A stretch of 64,000 nucleotides of DNA from Nyssa sinensis (lineage: Eukaryota; Streptophyta; Magnoliopsida; Cornales; Nyssaceae): the NCBI GenBank assembly GCA_008638375.1, contig CM018047.1:48033679-48097678 (forward strand). Reading direction: 5' to 3'. The translations under genes and the position numbers were made by a program. Numbering within the stretch: the stretch's first letter is position 1; each line of letters starts with the position of its first letter. The notes beneath the pieces were generated by a model, which saw only the letters and a program-made list of their open reading frames with translations, did not search any database and had not been told where the DNA came from. Below are positions 12,180 through 25,164 of this stretch, piece by piece.

Positions 12180-14809
12180 AGCCCTGTAGAGATTTAAAAA
12201 ATGAGGGTAAATTTTTCGTTTTTACCGGTAGGGCACTATTCATGCGCAGTTTTGCTGGTAGGGCATTTACATGCATCATTTAAGAATAAGTCATGTTTAG
12301 GAGCATAATTTAAATATTCCATATAATAGAAACATGCTTAGAATATTAAAATACACCTACTGTAAAAATTTGAGCCTATTCGGAGACAGTTTCAAAAATA
12401 AGACCAAAAGGGTGTCCTAGGTGACTCAGGTGGATCCGGCCAAACCTGACCACCGGTGAAAATTTATTTTTTAAAAAAATTTCATTTAAAATAATTTTAA
12501 GAACTTTGATTAAAACAAAATGTCGAATTGAGGCGTTTCGGAATGGGTTGTAGTGTAACGAGGTCCCGGATTCATTAAGGGCAAAATGGTCATTTTGCAC
12601 CTTTGCCCCTCCACTATAAATACAGCCTCTTAGTATATTTTTATCACATTTTTGGGCTGAGATTCAGAGCAGAAGTCGCGCATGGAGAAAAATGGAGAAA
12701 AAGTCCTAGGTCCTCCAAACTTCAAGCCACCAAAACACACTCCTAGGCCGGGATTCTTGCGAGGAATCCTTCTAAAAAGTTGTTCCTCTTATCAATATCT
12801 ATATTCTCATCGATCGGTTCGGCTGTGCAGCGAACACAACTTCCCCGATTTGAGAAAAACCATTCTAGGTATGATATTTTACTAAGTAAAGAATATGATT
12901 AAATTTAGGAGTGATTTACATGTTGATTAAATAATTCATATGTTTATTTGAAGTTAGAAAATCACTTAGAATATAGTTGCTTTAAAAAAACTTAAAGTGA
13001 TCGTTTATGTACTTGTATGTTCTCTGTTATTCTTTAGGAATTTGGAAAAATAATAAACATGAACCATGACCTTAAGTGAAATTCATTATATTCTAGCTTA
13101 GATTCATGTAGACAAAATCTTGTAGTTTAAGAGTTATGATTTATTTAAGGTATTGGTGTTTTATGTATTTTGTAATTTTTGAAAATTTGTCAAAGTGATG
13201 AACATGTAACTTGTTTATATGTTTGATTCATTACATTCTAGCTTATGTTCATGTAGAGAAACTCTTGTGGCTTGAAAGTTATGAATTATTCCATGAGTTA
13301 GTAGTTCATGTATTTGTATTTCCTTTGAGAAATTGTGAAGGTAATGAACATGAGACTTGATCATATGCTTTATTCATTGCATGAGTGTGTCACGCGTATT
13401 TACATTACATTGTATTGATGAATTGGAAGACATGTAGATATAAATGTATACTTGCACATGCCACGCCTTAATTTTGTTCCTTGCATTAGCATTATGTCAT
13501 ACCAACAGTTGAGCTGACCCATTCGTGGGATATCATATTATAGATGAAGCTTTCGGTACTTGAAGACTTGATGAAGTCTTGAAAGATGAAGGGGGAGGTG
13601 GACCATGGAGGATTTTTGGCCCTCGGGGCATATATTTGATATTGTACAAGGGCATAAGCTCTAAACTATATGAAATGATATTGTAGAAGATTTGTGTATT
13701 ATGAAAAGAATGAAAAAGACCTTATATGTTGTAATGAATATGATTATGTGACCTTTAAAGTTCAAGCATATGTGTAGGTGCGATAAATTGTATATATTTA
13801 AATGATGTATATTTAAATTCAATGAGTTTGTGGCCATCGAGTGAGGATGGAATATGCAAACCCATAATTGTAAAATGTATCATGTATATTAAGTAGGAAA
13901 AAGGAACAAAGGAGGTTATGTCAAAATTTTGGGAAAAATTAAAGAATTGATTTAGTGTGTAAAACACTATTTAAATGGGTGAGTAAAGTGCTCAAAATGG
14001 AGGGTTAGAAACTTAGGGGAAATAGGTTAAAAATGAAAGAAAAGTGGCTTGAAATACTTGGAAAAAAAATTCAAAAATAGGTTGCAACTATGAATAGTAA
14101 AATGCAGAAATCAGAAAATTAGCTCTCAGTCGCTACAGTAAAATAGTGCAGAAACCAGCCCAGGCAGCAGCCAGCCACCCACGCGCATGCCCCAGCGCGC
14201 GCCCTGCCATGCGCGCCTGCCTGCCCCTATCTTGCCTTGTTGTGTGTGCTGCTGCTTGCTACTGTGTAACCGCTATTTTGGCCATGTTTTGGCACTTCAT
14301 GATCTACTCTTTAAAGCCATTTTAAGCCCCTTTAATTACATGTTTGACCCTACTTTTTGGAGTCTATTTTGGGCCACTTTTGGTCATTACATAAAGTCAT
14401 GTTGGACATTTTTTTTGGGACACTTTTAGTCATATTTCAAGGCCATGTTTGGCCACTCCCTTAGACCACTTTTGGTGGATTTCTTTGGCCTATTTTTGAT
14501 CCATGCATTAGGGTATTTGGGACCCCTTTAAGCCATTATTCCAAGACATTTTTAGAAATGTTTTAGGGCTATTTTGGAAGCCACCTTTGAACATGACTTC
14601 AATTATTTTAACTCTTACTTGGGAAGAATGTTTGAGTAATATTAGGAAGCCATCTTGGTTAAGTTAAATGACAAACCTTCACTTATAATTTTGAGAAAAC
14701 AAGGGGAAAGGAATGCATAATTAATTAAATTCACCTTAATGACCCTTCCTTTTCTTATTTCATTTCACTCACTCCCTAGGTTTGTGGAAATTTCGGGCAT
14801 GACAAGCCT
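12180..14809. mobile_element. Nested gypsy/chromovirus-like solo LTR (12185-14804) with target-site duplication
   Basis: A 2620-bp block interrupts the copia-type element. It begins TGTAGAGATTTAAAAAATG and ends TTTCGGGCATGACA, in the TG...CA pattern of long plant gypsy (Tekay-like) LTRs. AGCCC (12180-12184) and AGCCT (14805-14809) flank it as a 4/5 duplication. It contains a promoter-like CTATAAATAC at 12614-12623 and a GC-rich patch near 14170-14230. No internal retroviral region adjoins either end, so it is a solo LTR left by LTR-LTR recombination. The clade assignment rests on the look of the LTR ends only. Confidence 0.7.
12615..12620 (+). promoter_or_regulatory. TATA box of the solo LTR
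   Basis: TATAAA sits in a CTATAAATAC context just after a run of conserved-looking LTR sequence. It is the likely U3/R promoter of the former gypsy element and would drive plus-strand transcription. Confidence 0.5.
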
Positions 14810-15779
14810 TTGGTACCGGTGAAAGACGAAAGAAGGGGTGTTTTGCTTAGGAAGCACTAATCAAAACGAGAGGACGAAGCGGCGCAGTAGACAGAATAAA
14901 AAAAGAAAAGAAGGGACGCTGAGTAGGGCGCAAAGCAGCAGTTAGGACGCAACTAGCGACGCAGGCTGAAAAGAAATACCAGAGGCCGCTAAAGCAAAAA
15001 AAAACAGAAGAAAATCAGAGGGAGCAGCAAAGCAGAGGCTAGCGGATGAGGACGTGTTTTGCTTAGCGCCGCTGCAAGCAAGAAAGACTAAAAAGTGAAA
15101 GAGGGAAATAAAGAAAAGAACCAAAAGCAAGCGGCTGGGAAGAAAGCAAAAGAAAAAGCAGAATAGAAGAAAAAGTCAAAAAAGAAGGCTGGGTTGATGA
15201 TGACAGAACTGAACCGCTTGGGACGGTGGCGGCGGTGGCACTATTGCTGGTGCTGGAAGAGGTTCTGGTTGAAGATGTCGCAGGAGATGCTGTAGTGATT
15301 CGACAACGATGGTGAACATGGTGGTGGCAGCAGCTGATGATGGAGGTTTGCGCGGGTCGGAGAAGCAGATCCATGGAATTAACTGAACCACAGTAGGTTT
15401 CCATCTTTACGGCACATAACAACCAGAAACAGAGATCTGAGGGCGAATGAAGTAGATCTGAAGGTTTCAAACGCTAAAACCTCAGAAGAACAGAGATCGG
15501 AGAGTCCATTCATTGTGGACCGTTCAGCCGAGATTGTAGACACAACAGAGACCAAGAGATAGATATAATCAAGGGGGAGAGAGAAAAACAGAGGAACAGA
15601 GAGAAACAGAGCGTGGGCTTGGCGGCTGTGACGCGCCGACTGTAGCTGTAGAGGATGACTGCTAAACTCTACCGTGAGAAGAATAAGAACAGAAGAAATA
15701 GAAGTAAGAAAAAGCGACGCTGAACAAAAGCTGGGGCTGAGATAAATTTCAGACTATGGACAGAGAGACTCTGATACCA

Positions 15780-16037
15780 TGTTAGATTTAGTGGAATAAC
15801 ATAAAAGAGACAAAAAAAAAAAAACGGAAAAACTTAAAAAACTACATTATATCAGACTGAATTCGCATTAAAACTATATAAGAGAGTATTGATGTTGTAC
15901 ATGAAAAGCGTAAATAAAGGAAACAAACTATGGAACCCTAATCCCACTAACATTACACAATAATATATGTGATAGCTAACCCTAACCCTAATATCACAAT
16001 AATATATAAGTAACCCTAATATACTGTACTTCTAACA
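15780..16037 (-). repeat. 5' LTR of the non-autonomous copia element
   Basis: A 258-bp LTR homologous to 10753-11026. It is followed on the minus strand by the Met-tRNA primer-binding site at 15779-15769. Confidence 0.88.
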
Positions 16038-16042
16038 ATAAT

Positions 16043-17944
16043 GACACGAGAGAATTGAGGTAGAATATGTTAGTACTGAACAATGATAGATGTTCTGTCT
16101 TTTCATAATTCACTTCTATTTCTCATATAAGAAGTGAGGCCACATTCTTTATCGCGTTAGTAAAATACAAGAAACTCTGCCTTATTTAAGTATTCTCTCC
16201 ACATTCATCCCACGTGGCTTGGTTTTTGATTATCGTCTGATGCATGCATTTTATTTTTTAAATTTTTTAATTCATGCAGGTTTTTAGTTATCATCGGATT
16301 CCATGCAATTTTTAAAGATAATTTTTTTAAAAATATTTTTAAATTAAGTTTTTTAACTTTTTCAAAAGACGTATTTAAAATTTTTTAACTTTAGAGATAT
16401 CCTTTAAAAGGACGTCTTTTATTTAATAGAATTTTAAGTATTAAAATTTTGTTTTTTTTTTAATTTTTATAATTTAAGTCAAAAAGAATTTTTTTTAAAA
16501 GGTTTTTTCGAAAGATGATTTTAGATTAAACACTTTTTTTAAAAAAAATGTACGAATTTCAATAATAACAAAAAAAATAAATGAATTTAAAAAAAAAATT
16601 TAAAAAAAAATGCAGCGTGATGTAGAAAACTCTTACTAAACTACTCATGAATATTTAAATATTCCTAGATTTTATATTTTAAAATATCTAACCTACTCAT
16701 GAATATTTATAATTGTGAAAAAATAATAGTAAAAAATATTTTAAAAATATTTTATTATTTATTTTGAAATAAAATAATTATACAATTTAATGGAATCTAA
16801 GATTTATTACAATCGGCACGGGATGGAAATGAAAAAAACATGTGATGTGGGGTAAGACGAATTTCAGTAAAGAATTTTTTTTAAGTAGGGTGTGTTTAGA
16901 ATAAGAGTGTCTCATCCCATACCCACCCTGTTGACACTTGACATCCCTCCTTTCCCTCTCCTCCACTACCAAATCTAACTATTGAGGGTCTGTTTGGGTG
17001 GTCTTCTGAAGTAAATTGTTTGTATTGATTTTTTTTCAACAATTTAAGTTTAAAATTTATTATATTTAATGAAGTAATTTACAAAAAAAAAAAAAAATCT
17101 CACAATATTTCTTCTTACATGATTTTGTAAATTTTCACTCAATACTTTGTAAATTTCAAATTGATTATTTACTAATACGAGATTGGAATCATGTGCATCT
17201 TGTATTTGAAGAATGAAATTTTTATATTTAAACTAATTGATTTAATTTTTTTAAATCATACTTTAATAATATTGTTGTATTATTTTGAACATTGTTATTC
17301 TAAATATTTTAAAATTTGAGTAAAGTGATACTAAAATCTAGAGAATTTTTGATTTTTTATATTTTGACAATTATTAAATTTAAAATAAATATATTTATGA
17401 CATAATTATAACATCATGGTTTAATTTTAGTTAATTTGATGGTTGAATCAGTGACTCACGACCCAGTCTCTTTTCCGGTTTGAAGAATGATTTGGGTTTT
17501 GAAACGTGGACAATGTATGGACATATTTTACACTAGTTTTGATGTCTTGGTTGAGAAAGAACATAGGAAAAACAGTAATCTCAATTTCTAGTTTACAATG
17601 GTTATTAATAAAGGTAAGTAAACTTGCACAAACATATGCAAACGAGATTCAAAACTCCAATGATCATGTCAGATTGTTGAAGCTACTAATAAGAAATTAA
17701 GCATGTCCTAGCATTCTCTTGGAAGACAAAAACCATTTAATCGCCATTTTTCCAAAGGCTACATTTTATTATTTTTTTCTCCCTTTAAATCTGTTATTTT
17801 ATTTTAGTGTTTTACATCATGCTGCCTGCCAGAGTGCCATCCAACATCAGCAGATCAACTCTTAAGAGTGTAAACTAAAAATAAATCAACCTTGAAAATG
17901 GAAGAAGATATGTCCTTAAACAAAGCTCTAATAAGAAATTGATC

Positions 17945-17976
<32 letters not shown>

Positions 17977-18061
17977 TTCGAATAAAAAGAGAACAAAATA
18001 AGAGCTTCTGCACAGACACAGTAACATAACTTCCTCATTAATAAGAAATTTTTATACAAAA
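16043..18061. other. AT-rich intergenic spacer
   Basis: Long A and T runs, a TA microsatellite at 17946-17973 and no supported gene. The right end probably overlaps the 3' UTR of the GPI-anchored protein gene. Confidence 0.5.
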
Positions 18062-18067
18062 TTTATT
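18062..18067 (-). terminator. Possible poly(A) signal of the GPI-anchored protein gene
   Basis: AATAAA on the minus strand, about 220 bp beyond the stop codon. The distance is plausible for a plant 3' UTR. Confidence 0.35.
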
Positions 18068-18285
18068 ACATAAGCACGCAGGAATCATGGATCAATGAGA
18101 TCACAAAAATATAACTAGGATTATTCTATTCTATGATCCAAACAAATAACTATATCAAACACATACCAGAAGCTTATCCCCACTTCATATCTATGGTGGA
18201 AGCAACTCACAATAATCTGCTACAAGGACCAGCTTCTGTTGTAGCTAAAAATAAAAAAAGAGAGCGAAGAATAGCAAACACTAGA

Positions 18286-19905
18286 CTAAAGGAACAGCTT
18301 GAGGACTAGTAAGGAGGCAAAGACCAAAGAAAGTGTCAATTCCTTCTGGTAAAGACCTGAAAAGCACGAAATTGTAAACTTGAGCAACGCTTCCAATTGA
18401 TGTAAATAAAATATCTGCCTCTTGTCTTAACAGGAAGAATAAGCAAACTAAATTCAGATATTTCTTGAAGATGCTAAATCAGAAATTAAGCAAATTAAGC
18501 TATCCCTAAAGAAAACTATGCACTTGCAATGGTAAGCCGGATTAATAGTTATATGCTGGCCAAGTTTCAAACTCTAGACATTAATAGTCAGTATGTTTTA
18601 GCATGGACTAGCAGGAGATGCCTAAGGAGGTGACATGTGCTAAGATCATGACACCATTTGATTTGCTCAAGAAGGTGAAAATATTCCCCTCCTAGTCGAT
18701 TTTTTATCTTCTTAATTTTTTGTTCAAGTCAAACTACACGTATATTACCCCTTATCATATTTTAATTATCTCTATAAGGATTTTGTTCTCCACTCTCTTT
18801 GGTCAGAGTATCTCTAGAAGAGATCCAAAACATGTTTAGTCTTCAAAATAGGAACTTCTCTTCTCTTGATAGTGCAAAGTCAAAAGTCTCCTTACCACTT
18901 TCTGCAGATGTTGCTTTGGGAAGTGCTGGAATTTTGGTGGCTGCAATTCCATTAGATGCAGGGAAAAATCAGTAAAAGAACAGGACACAAAAGGGCGGGA
19001 GAAAAAGGGAAAACGTTGAAAAATGCAGCAGTTGCTATATGCCATTGTAAGGAGAATCCTTTTCTAGATTTTGATGATAAGTTAATCTGAAGAAAGAAAA
19101 TATTACATTTTATACATACTTATATTACAGGAAGAAGTGGGTACAAAAGAAGTAGAGGGCCAAGGAGCTGCCACATTGTCATTAAGATCACAAATGAAGG
19201 TGATTCCTGAAGTTGCATCATACGTTGCATCTGAGGGCAAGCTTGGCCAAAGGCAGCCGGACTCTGGAGGAAAGATGGTGGAACAAGTTAAATTTAATGA
19301 AACGATGGTTAAAAAAATGCTCATCATGAGTGTCAGAAATATAACATTCTTGATAATACAGCATAAAATATCAAAACACAAAATCCAATTCACAAGCCCT
19401 TGAAGAATTTCAATGTCCCAATCAGTTAGTGCAATGGAAGGCATAATTAAGGGGCAAGTAGCAAACATTTTAAAACTTAATTAATTTTAGGACTGAGGAA
19501 TGAGAAAAAAGACCACAGCAAGAAAGCATAGTTACGTGTATTCAAAACTCATCAAGCATCAAACAAGCATGAAAGGCATACAAGTTACAACAACCTTGAG
19601 CATCTCTAATGGTGACTCAAATTTTTACTCAAATTTAAGTAGAATTTGAGTAAAAGCTGAATTTGAGTCTCATGCTCTCCAATGGTCACTTAAATTTGGG
19701 TATGTGGACAATAGTGCACTGATTTGGATCTAGATTTGAGTAAAACCCTATTTGAATTTGGGTTTGAGTAACCACTAGAGAAGATTTTTATAAATTTTGA
19801 CTCAAATTTAAATTTGAGTCAGGGTTTGAGTCACCACTGGAAATGCCTAGTGTTGTTTATCATATTGAAACACAGACCCCCGGGATAATGACGACGATCA
19901 TTATG

Positions 19906-19936
<31 letters not shown>

Positions 19937-22900
19937 GGGTTCTCAAAGAAACAGAAATATGGATACAGTGGAAGATCAGATATTACATATAAAACAAAAT
20001 CAATAATGAATTTAGTCAAGCCATTTCAGGATTATGAACAAAAAGAAAGAAACAAGGAGCAAATTCCCAGTTTGGAGCTTTTGGGTGCAGATAAGTTAGA
20101 TAGAAGGAAAATAAAATTGAGAAGTTGTCTATTTGATGATAAACAAGCTACTTACAAGAAAAATCATAAAACAAGCATTACCTTGTGATCCAACTGAACA
20201 TATCATTGATTTCCACCATAGTAAACAAAAAAACCACCATACTGTGTTAGTTCTCTCAACGAGATTGGAAAAAGAAGTTTTACCGCTTTAAGGGGAACAT
20301 GAAAAGCATACAACAACACTGACCTTGAAGGGAGAAATCCTTGAGGTTTATATGACAGAGATTATAAACATTGCTCGAGACATTAGCCTTTTGCAACTTC
20401 ATGCCAAGCAATGCAGCACAGTTCAAGGCTTGCAAATTGGTAATGAAGCTCTGGTTTTGCAATTGAGACACATAACTCTCCATGGCATTGCAGCAAGCTG
20501 TTGGGTTGCTGATCACATTTCCACATTCTTTTGAAATGTTTCTCATGTCAGGAAAAACTAGGGGACATTCTGAACATCACAATACAAGATGGGGAAAAAA
20601 TTTCAGATCGATGAGTTAGCTGTAAGTTTTGGGAATCCTGAATAAAGTTGGTAAGGGACAGAAGTAATGAATCAACATAAAGTGATTGGTTTTAGGCGTT
20701 GGAGATCATCCTGGTGGAATCATCATATGATTGCTTAAGATGTGGCACAAACCCGTGCAAGGGTGGGTAACAGCACTAAAAAATTTTCCATTGTTCAGGC
20801 CCAATATTTTGTTTAAAATCAAAGTTGAAAAATGCATTTCTTTTTCTTGTTTCCTTTTGTCTTCACAGGCTTACCTTTGTTTATCTTGCAAGAAGAAAGT
20901 CCTCTAAGAACACCATTTGCAGAAAGGGGATCAAGTTTACTGGCCAGCCATCGGAGAACAATACTCTTACAATCATCAATCATAACTAAGTGCTCAGGTG
21001 ATATAAGCGCCCCATCCAAACTTGAGGAAACATAATTCTTCAAAGAAATATTTCTAGCAGCATCTGATATGGCATTCTGGCAAAATTGGTTGCAACACTC
21101 ACTGACAGGATCAATTCTTCCACAAGCAGCCAGAAGTCTAGAAGAATTCACAATGCTGTCAATCTCATGAACATCTATAACAGGGCAAGAGGCTTCTGTG
21201 AGATTTTCTGGATTAACTGAGCATATCTTGTGAAGGTTCTCATTGGCACCTCGACTCTTCAGGATCTGCTCAACATCTGACAGGCAGTGCCTGGCATGAG
21301 TCACATTCAAAGCAAGCTTCTGGGAATATAAACTGGACTGCCCTATAAGAATCACCAGGGTGGCATCAAATTGAGGACAACAGGCCACATTGGCCAGATA
21401 TGGAGCAAATGAGGCCCAGCAATCAATTGCTGTTGTGTTCAACATACTTTCAGCAGCAGAAAAATTTAACGGACAGAGTCCTGAAAAATAAAATGTATCA
21501 TTAACTTAAGTCATCTTTACAAAATTTCTGATTTTTTAAGTGCTTCATAGTTAAGCAACGCAACGAAAGACTATCACTGAAGCAGGAATACTTTGAAAAG
21601 AAATGGGTGTTGAATGACTTTATTTTATCTTCCACAAAAAGTAGTCTCTACATAAATAAAAAGATTGGAGAATGATTTGATCATTTTACATCAAGTTCTG
21701 CTATGGCTCCATTCATAAATATGAATTTGTAAACAAAATATGATATACAAGCAATGGAGAAAATTTCATAGGATGTTCAAATGCTTCATAATGGATGAAT
21801 TGACCAGATTGGCATTATAAAAATTCTTAGAGCTACCAATTTGAGGACTTGCCAAATTGGAGTTTCCTGCAAGTGTGATTTAAAAAGGTTCTCAACACAC
21901 ACGTATGTATTTCCTGAAATCCACTTAGTTTCTTCTTCTATATTTTTCGACAGAAGAATCACTGAACAGGCAATGAAAATGCAGTGAACAATAACTTGAA
22001 CCATTTACTTTCATGGTACACAAGGGCATGCATGTAATGTACCTGATAACTTTGGCACACCATAATTATTTGTAAATGGCATCAATGGTGAAGGAGCTAG
22101 GAGAGGAAGAAATGGTTGAGGGTCCACACTTGGCGAGATATCAGGTGTCAATGCATCATGCTTTATTTCTAGTATAGCAGGACGTACTGTACTCCTCAAT
22201 GGGATGCACTGTGAGTCATGTAAAGCTGCACCAGAGGAATGTGTATAGTTTGAGATTATGTAACAAAGATTACTTGAGCGTGTAGTGGGTATAAAATGAG
22301 CTTGACAAACATTAGAAACATGTGAAATTATGGGTAATTTCATGTGGATACATGTGCATTTTACTCATAGTGGAAAGCATTCCAAGTACCATAACAGATA
22401 ATTAGTGGCACTCTCATCTGAGATACTTTTCTCTAGTATTTTGTTCCCAATTAAATTTCATAAAGTACTTCTATAAAATTTAAAATAAAACAGTCCATAA
22501 TGCAAGGCAAAACATGAAAAACCTTGTTGTTTGACTGCTTTGCTCCTCTGCCTTGTACATCACTGAACTATCCATGTATGCTTTTTCCATTTTTACTACT
22601 TCTAAAACAATCTCAAGCATTCCTTGGGGGTCCAAGAGCTTTTCTCCCCCCTTATCATGCAACCTAAGTTCAAACATGGTTGGGGCCCAAATAGGGGGAA
22701 CTTTTATAAACTTCGGAAACAAGAAATTGATTGAGAATCTTTCTGGCAGATTGTTTGCTGTATGTGTCCCGAGATCCATTTTGGTTTGACAAGCCTACAA
22801 ATTTAAGTAGCAGCAGACAGGAATAAGTTCTCACAGACTTTTTTTTATTTTGGTTTTGAAAAGTGGATTTATTTGCAATGAATTGGACTTGGATTGTTAT

Positions 22901-24128
22901 TTTTATACAAAGGGAAAGTTTTTTAAAATTTTTTTGTAAATACTCTAAAAGGACAACAAACACGGAGAGTTGGCTTGGACTTAAAAATGAACAAAAATTT
23001 AATAGTTCTGGGGTTAGAAAGACTTGCACATTAGATGGGACACCAATTGTTTTGAGGCCTTTGCCCCTAAAAGCAAGAAATCAGTTAGATATTTGTGCAT
23101 TCTAAATTATCAAGACATCCCTGATTTCCTTGGTCATGTCCTGCGGATCGTACATGAAAGGCATTCCCAAGTCTCTGTTTTTAACTCACTGACGTCCAAA
23201 CATAAACGAGTCTAGAGCCAAAAAACAGTTTGTTTGAAGAGTCCTTTACTGTCATATCTACAATCTCAGGATAACAGTCTGCAGACTCGAAATTTCACTC
23301 CTCTTAGCACTGTTTAATCGATAATAATCTACCAAAAATCAAGACAATGCATTTAGCCTAAAAGTTGGACTCAAAGCATACAATCCAGTTGTAATATATC
23401 GTATATCACATAACAAAATAAAATGTTTGACCTTCCTAATACAACTAAGAGTTAGTAATACTGGGTTCAGCCTGACTTATATTCTGTCCAGCAATTTTTA
23501 ATTTTCCCAATATTTCAAAAAAGAAAAGTGGAGCATTATTTTAACTCTTACGTTTAATGTCTTCTCAGCTTTATGAAAACAAGAAGTTCATCCTAACTAA
23601 GCCAAATAGCAGCATTGGGCCATTTGAATTGTATTTTTCTCTTCTCATGTCCGATATAATGAATATCTGACAATCAAACTAAGCACTAATTCATAGTGCA
23701 TTGAAAAATAAAGGAAGAAAAAAGAGAATTTTTCCAAGTCCTAAACAATCAAAACCCAAAACCCTCGTACTGAAATTAAATTACCCAAATCAGAATATTA
23801 GTGCCACAGATTTTCTAGCCATTGAAAATCATTAACTTAAACGAGCAAGAAAACAACACAAATATCACCATAAACAGAACAGTATAAAAATATCAAATGC
23901 CAACATCTAAAATCGACATAGCAAAGGACACAACAAAACCCAATATTCTTTCCTCCGAGATATAGCAGTTTCATGATGACCCAAATGATAATCTCACACG
24001 GCTTATACAAAAAGAAATCAGAAAATAATTAGGCAATAAGGAAGACAAGAAAGAAGTTGAGAACACTCACAGAGAAGCAAAAATACAATAAGCTGAAGAA
24101 TGAGAGTTTGAGACACCCCTTCTTTCAT
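18286..24128 (-). CDS. GPI-anchored SPARK-domain protein (At1g61900-like)
   Basis: This is probably an extracellular, GPI-anchored cysteine-rich protein on the outer face of the plasma membrane; its molecular role is unknown. Exons are 24128-24071, 22225-22043, 21480-20875, 20569-20324, 19263-19129, 18940-18896 and 18356-18286, giving 1344 nt and 447 aa in frame. The start ATG is chosen because a hydrophobic signal peptide follows at once (ILQLIVFLLL, residues about 8-19). Next come a Pro/Ser-rich stretch (FLPLLAPSPLMPF) and Cys-rich SPARK-type modules with CWASFAPYLANVACCPQ, CCNQFCQNAI and CCNAMESYVSQLQ. The segment DLNDNVAAPWPS matches my memory of At1g61900. The last exon encodes a hydrophobic tail (LTLSLVFASLLVLKLFL), the usual GPI-addition signal. 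Several N-x-S/T sites are present. The exon 5/6 junction uses a TCC codon where Arabidopsis has Cys, so that splice choice is the least certain. Confidence 0.9.
19598..19848. mobile_element. Short MITE in GPI-gene intron 4 (GAGCATCTCTAATGG family)
   Basis: 251 bp whose ends are inverted repeats: GAGCATCTCTAATGGTGACT against the reverse complement of AGTCACCACTGGAAATGCCT. The subterminal parts repeat ACTCAAATTT. The same family occurs at 50221-51274 with a TAA duplication. Here no clean duplication is visible, so this copy is probably older. Confidence 0.75.
19905..19937. repeat. (TAA)n microsatellite in GPI-gene intron 4
   Basis: About eleven TAA/ATA units lie directly downstream of the MITE at 19598-19848. 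Confidence 0.85.
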
Positions 24129-24859
24129 GTTTGAAAGTGAAGTGACAGCCAAAGAGAGTGTAGTCAAAGTAGAGAAAAGAGTAACGTGAGAAAGATAATA
24201 CCAGTTGTAGATAAATGATAGAGAAAGAGAGAGAGTTTGAATGGTATGGACGATGAAGGACTTTTGCACTCCCCTTCCCACCATTTTCATTTGTTCACAT
24301 GGGTAAGAGAGACGACGATCAGCTGGGTCTCGTGTCCTCACTTTCATTCGAAGGAAGATCACGTGCGTTGTACATGCCGGGGTACCAGGCGTTATGGAAG
24401 CTGACTGATCGGAGGTTGCTTAACCAGATGAGCTTGTGTTCCTCTGTGAATGTTATGGTCGCTTTTGACCCCAGTGATGCGCGGGAGTGAAACCAGAGCA
24501 GTCCTGTCGTGTCCATTGCCTTTCTCACGTGAGATGGGCTCTGCAATAGGAGAAATTATTGAAGAGATCCATCCTAATGTATTTTCCACCTCCATGCAAG
24601 ACTCATTTCACGTGGAAGAAAAAAAAAAAAAGTAATGTTATGCTGACTCAATAATTTTATTAAAAATATTTATATAATTAATATGATAGTATTATATTAG
24701 TTTTATATCAATCATAATGTAATATAAAATTAATAAAATACTACCACATTAACTGTGTAAACACTTCTAATAAAAATTTTAAGTAACCATAACATTACTG
24801 AAAAAAAAAATGGCAAAATCTCTTCTATGCAACGAAGAGAATTCAAATCCGGATGGATG

Positions 24860-25164
24860 CAAAAAAAATGCAAAGTAATCTAGTTAAATTTGTACTAAAA
24901 TTTGAAGAGTAAAAATTTCATGAATTTGATGCTTTCTCGTATTTATTTAAATTTTTATTCTAATATTTTTTAAAAAAATTCATCTTGTTTAAAAAATTTT
25001 AAATTTAGTTTTGAACCGTAATTTGAAATCATAAAAAGTATTGTGTAGATTTGAATTTGAGTTTAAATAAAATAAATTTGATATAAGATTGAATTTATTG
25101 TTAGAAAATATTTTTACTTAAATTTAAATTTGAATCTCATTTTAAGTCATTAGTGGAGATGCTC
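24860..25164. mobile_element. Degenerate copy of the GAGCATCTCC MITE family
   Basis: The right end, TTAGTGGAGATGCTC, is the inverted repeat of the family seen at 19598 and 50221. The interior shares AAATTTGA(G)AGTAAAA and GAATTTGATG with the 50221 copy. The left end is eroded, so its coordinate is approximate. Confidence 0.5.

Larger units (their letters stand above)
10753..16037 (-). mobile_element. Non-autonomous Ty1/copia-type LTR retroelement
   Basis: Two LTRs (10753-11026 and 15780-16037) start TGTTAG and end CTAACA, and are flanked by a perfect 5-bp duplication ATAAT (10748-10752 and 16038-16042). On the minus strand TGGTATCAGAG (rc of 15769-15779) directly follows the 5' LTR as the initiator-Met primer-binding site. 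CTTGAGGGAGAGTG directly precedes the 3' LTR as the polypurine tract. Both are copia-like. Without the nested solo LTR at 12185-14804 the element is about 2.66 kb. Its interior (11027-12179 and 14810-15768) has only low-complexity purine-rich sequence with scattered GGCG motifs and no gag, protease, integrase or RT motif. It therefore resembles a large non-autonomous derivative. Confidence 0.9.

Noticed and set aside
15063..15470. 135-codon minus-strand frame
   Set aside because: Ser/Thr/His repeats from low-complexity DNA inside the same retroelement, not resembling a protein family.
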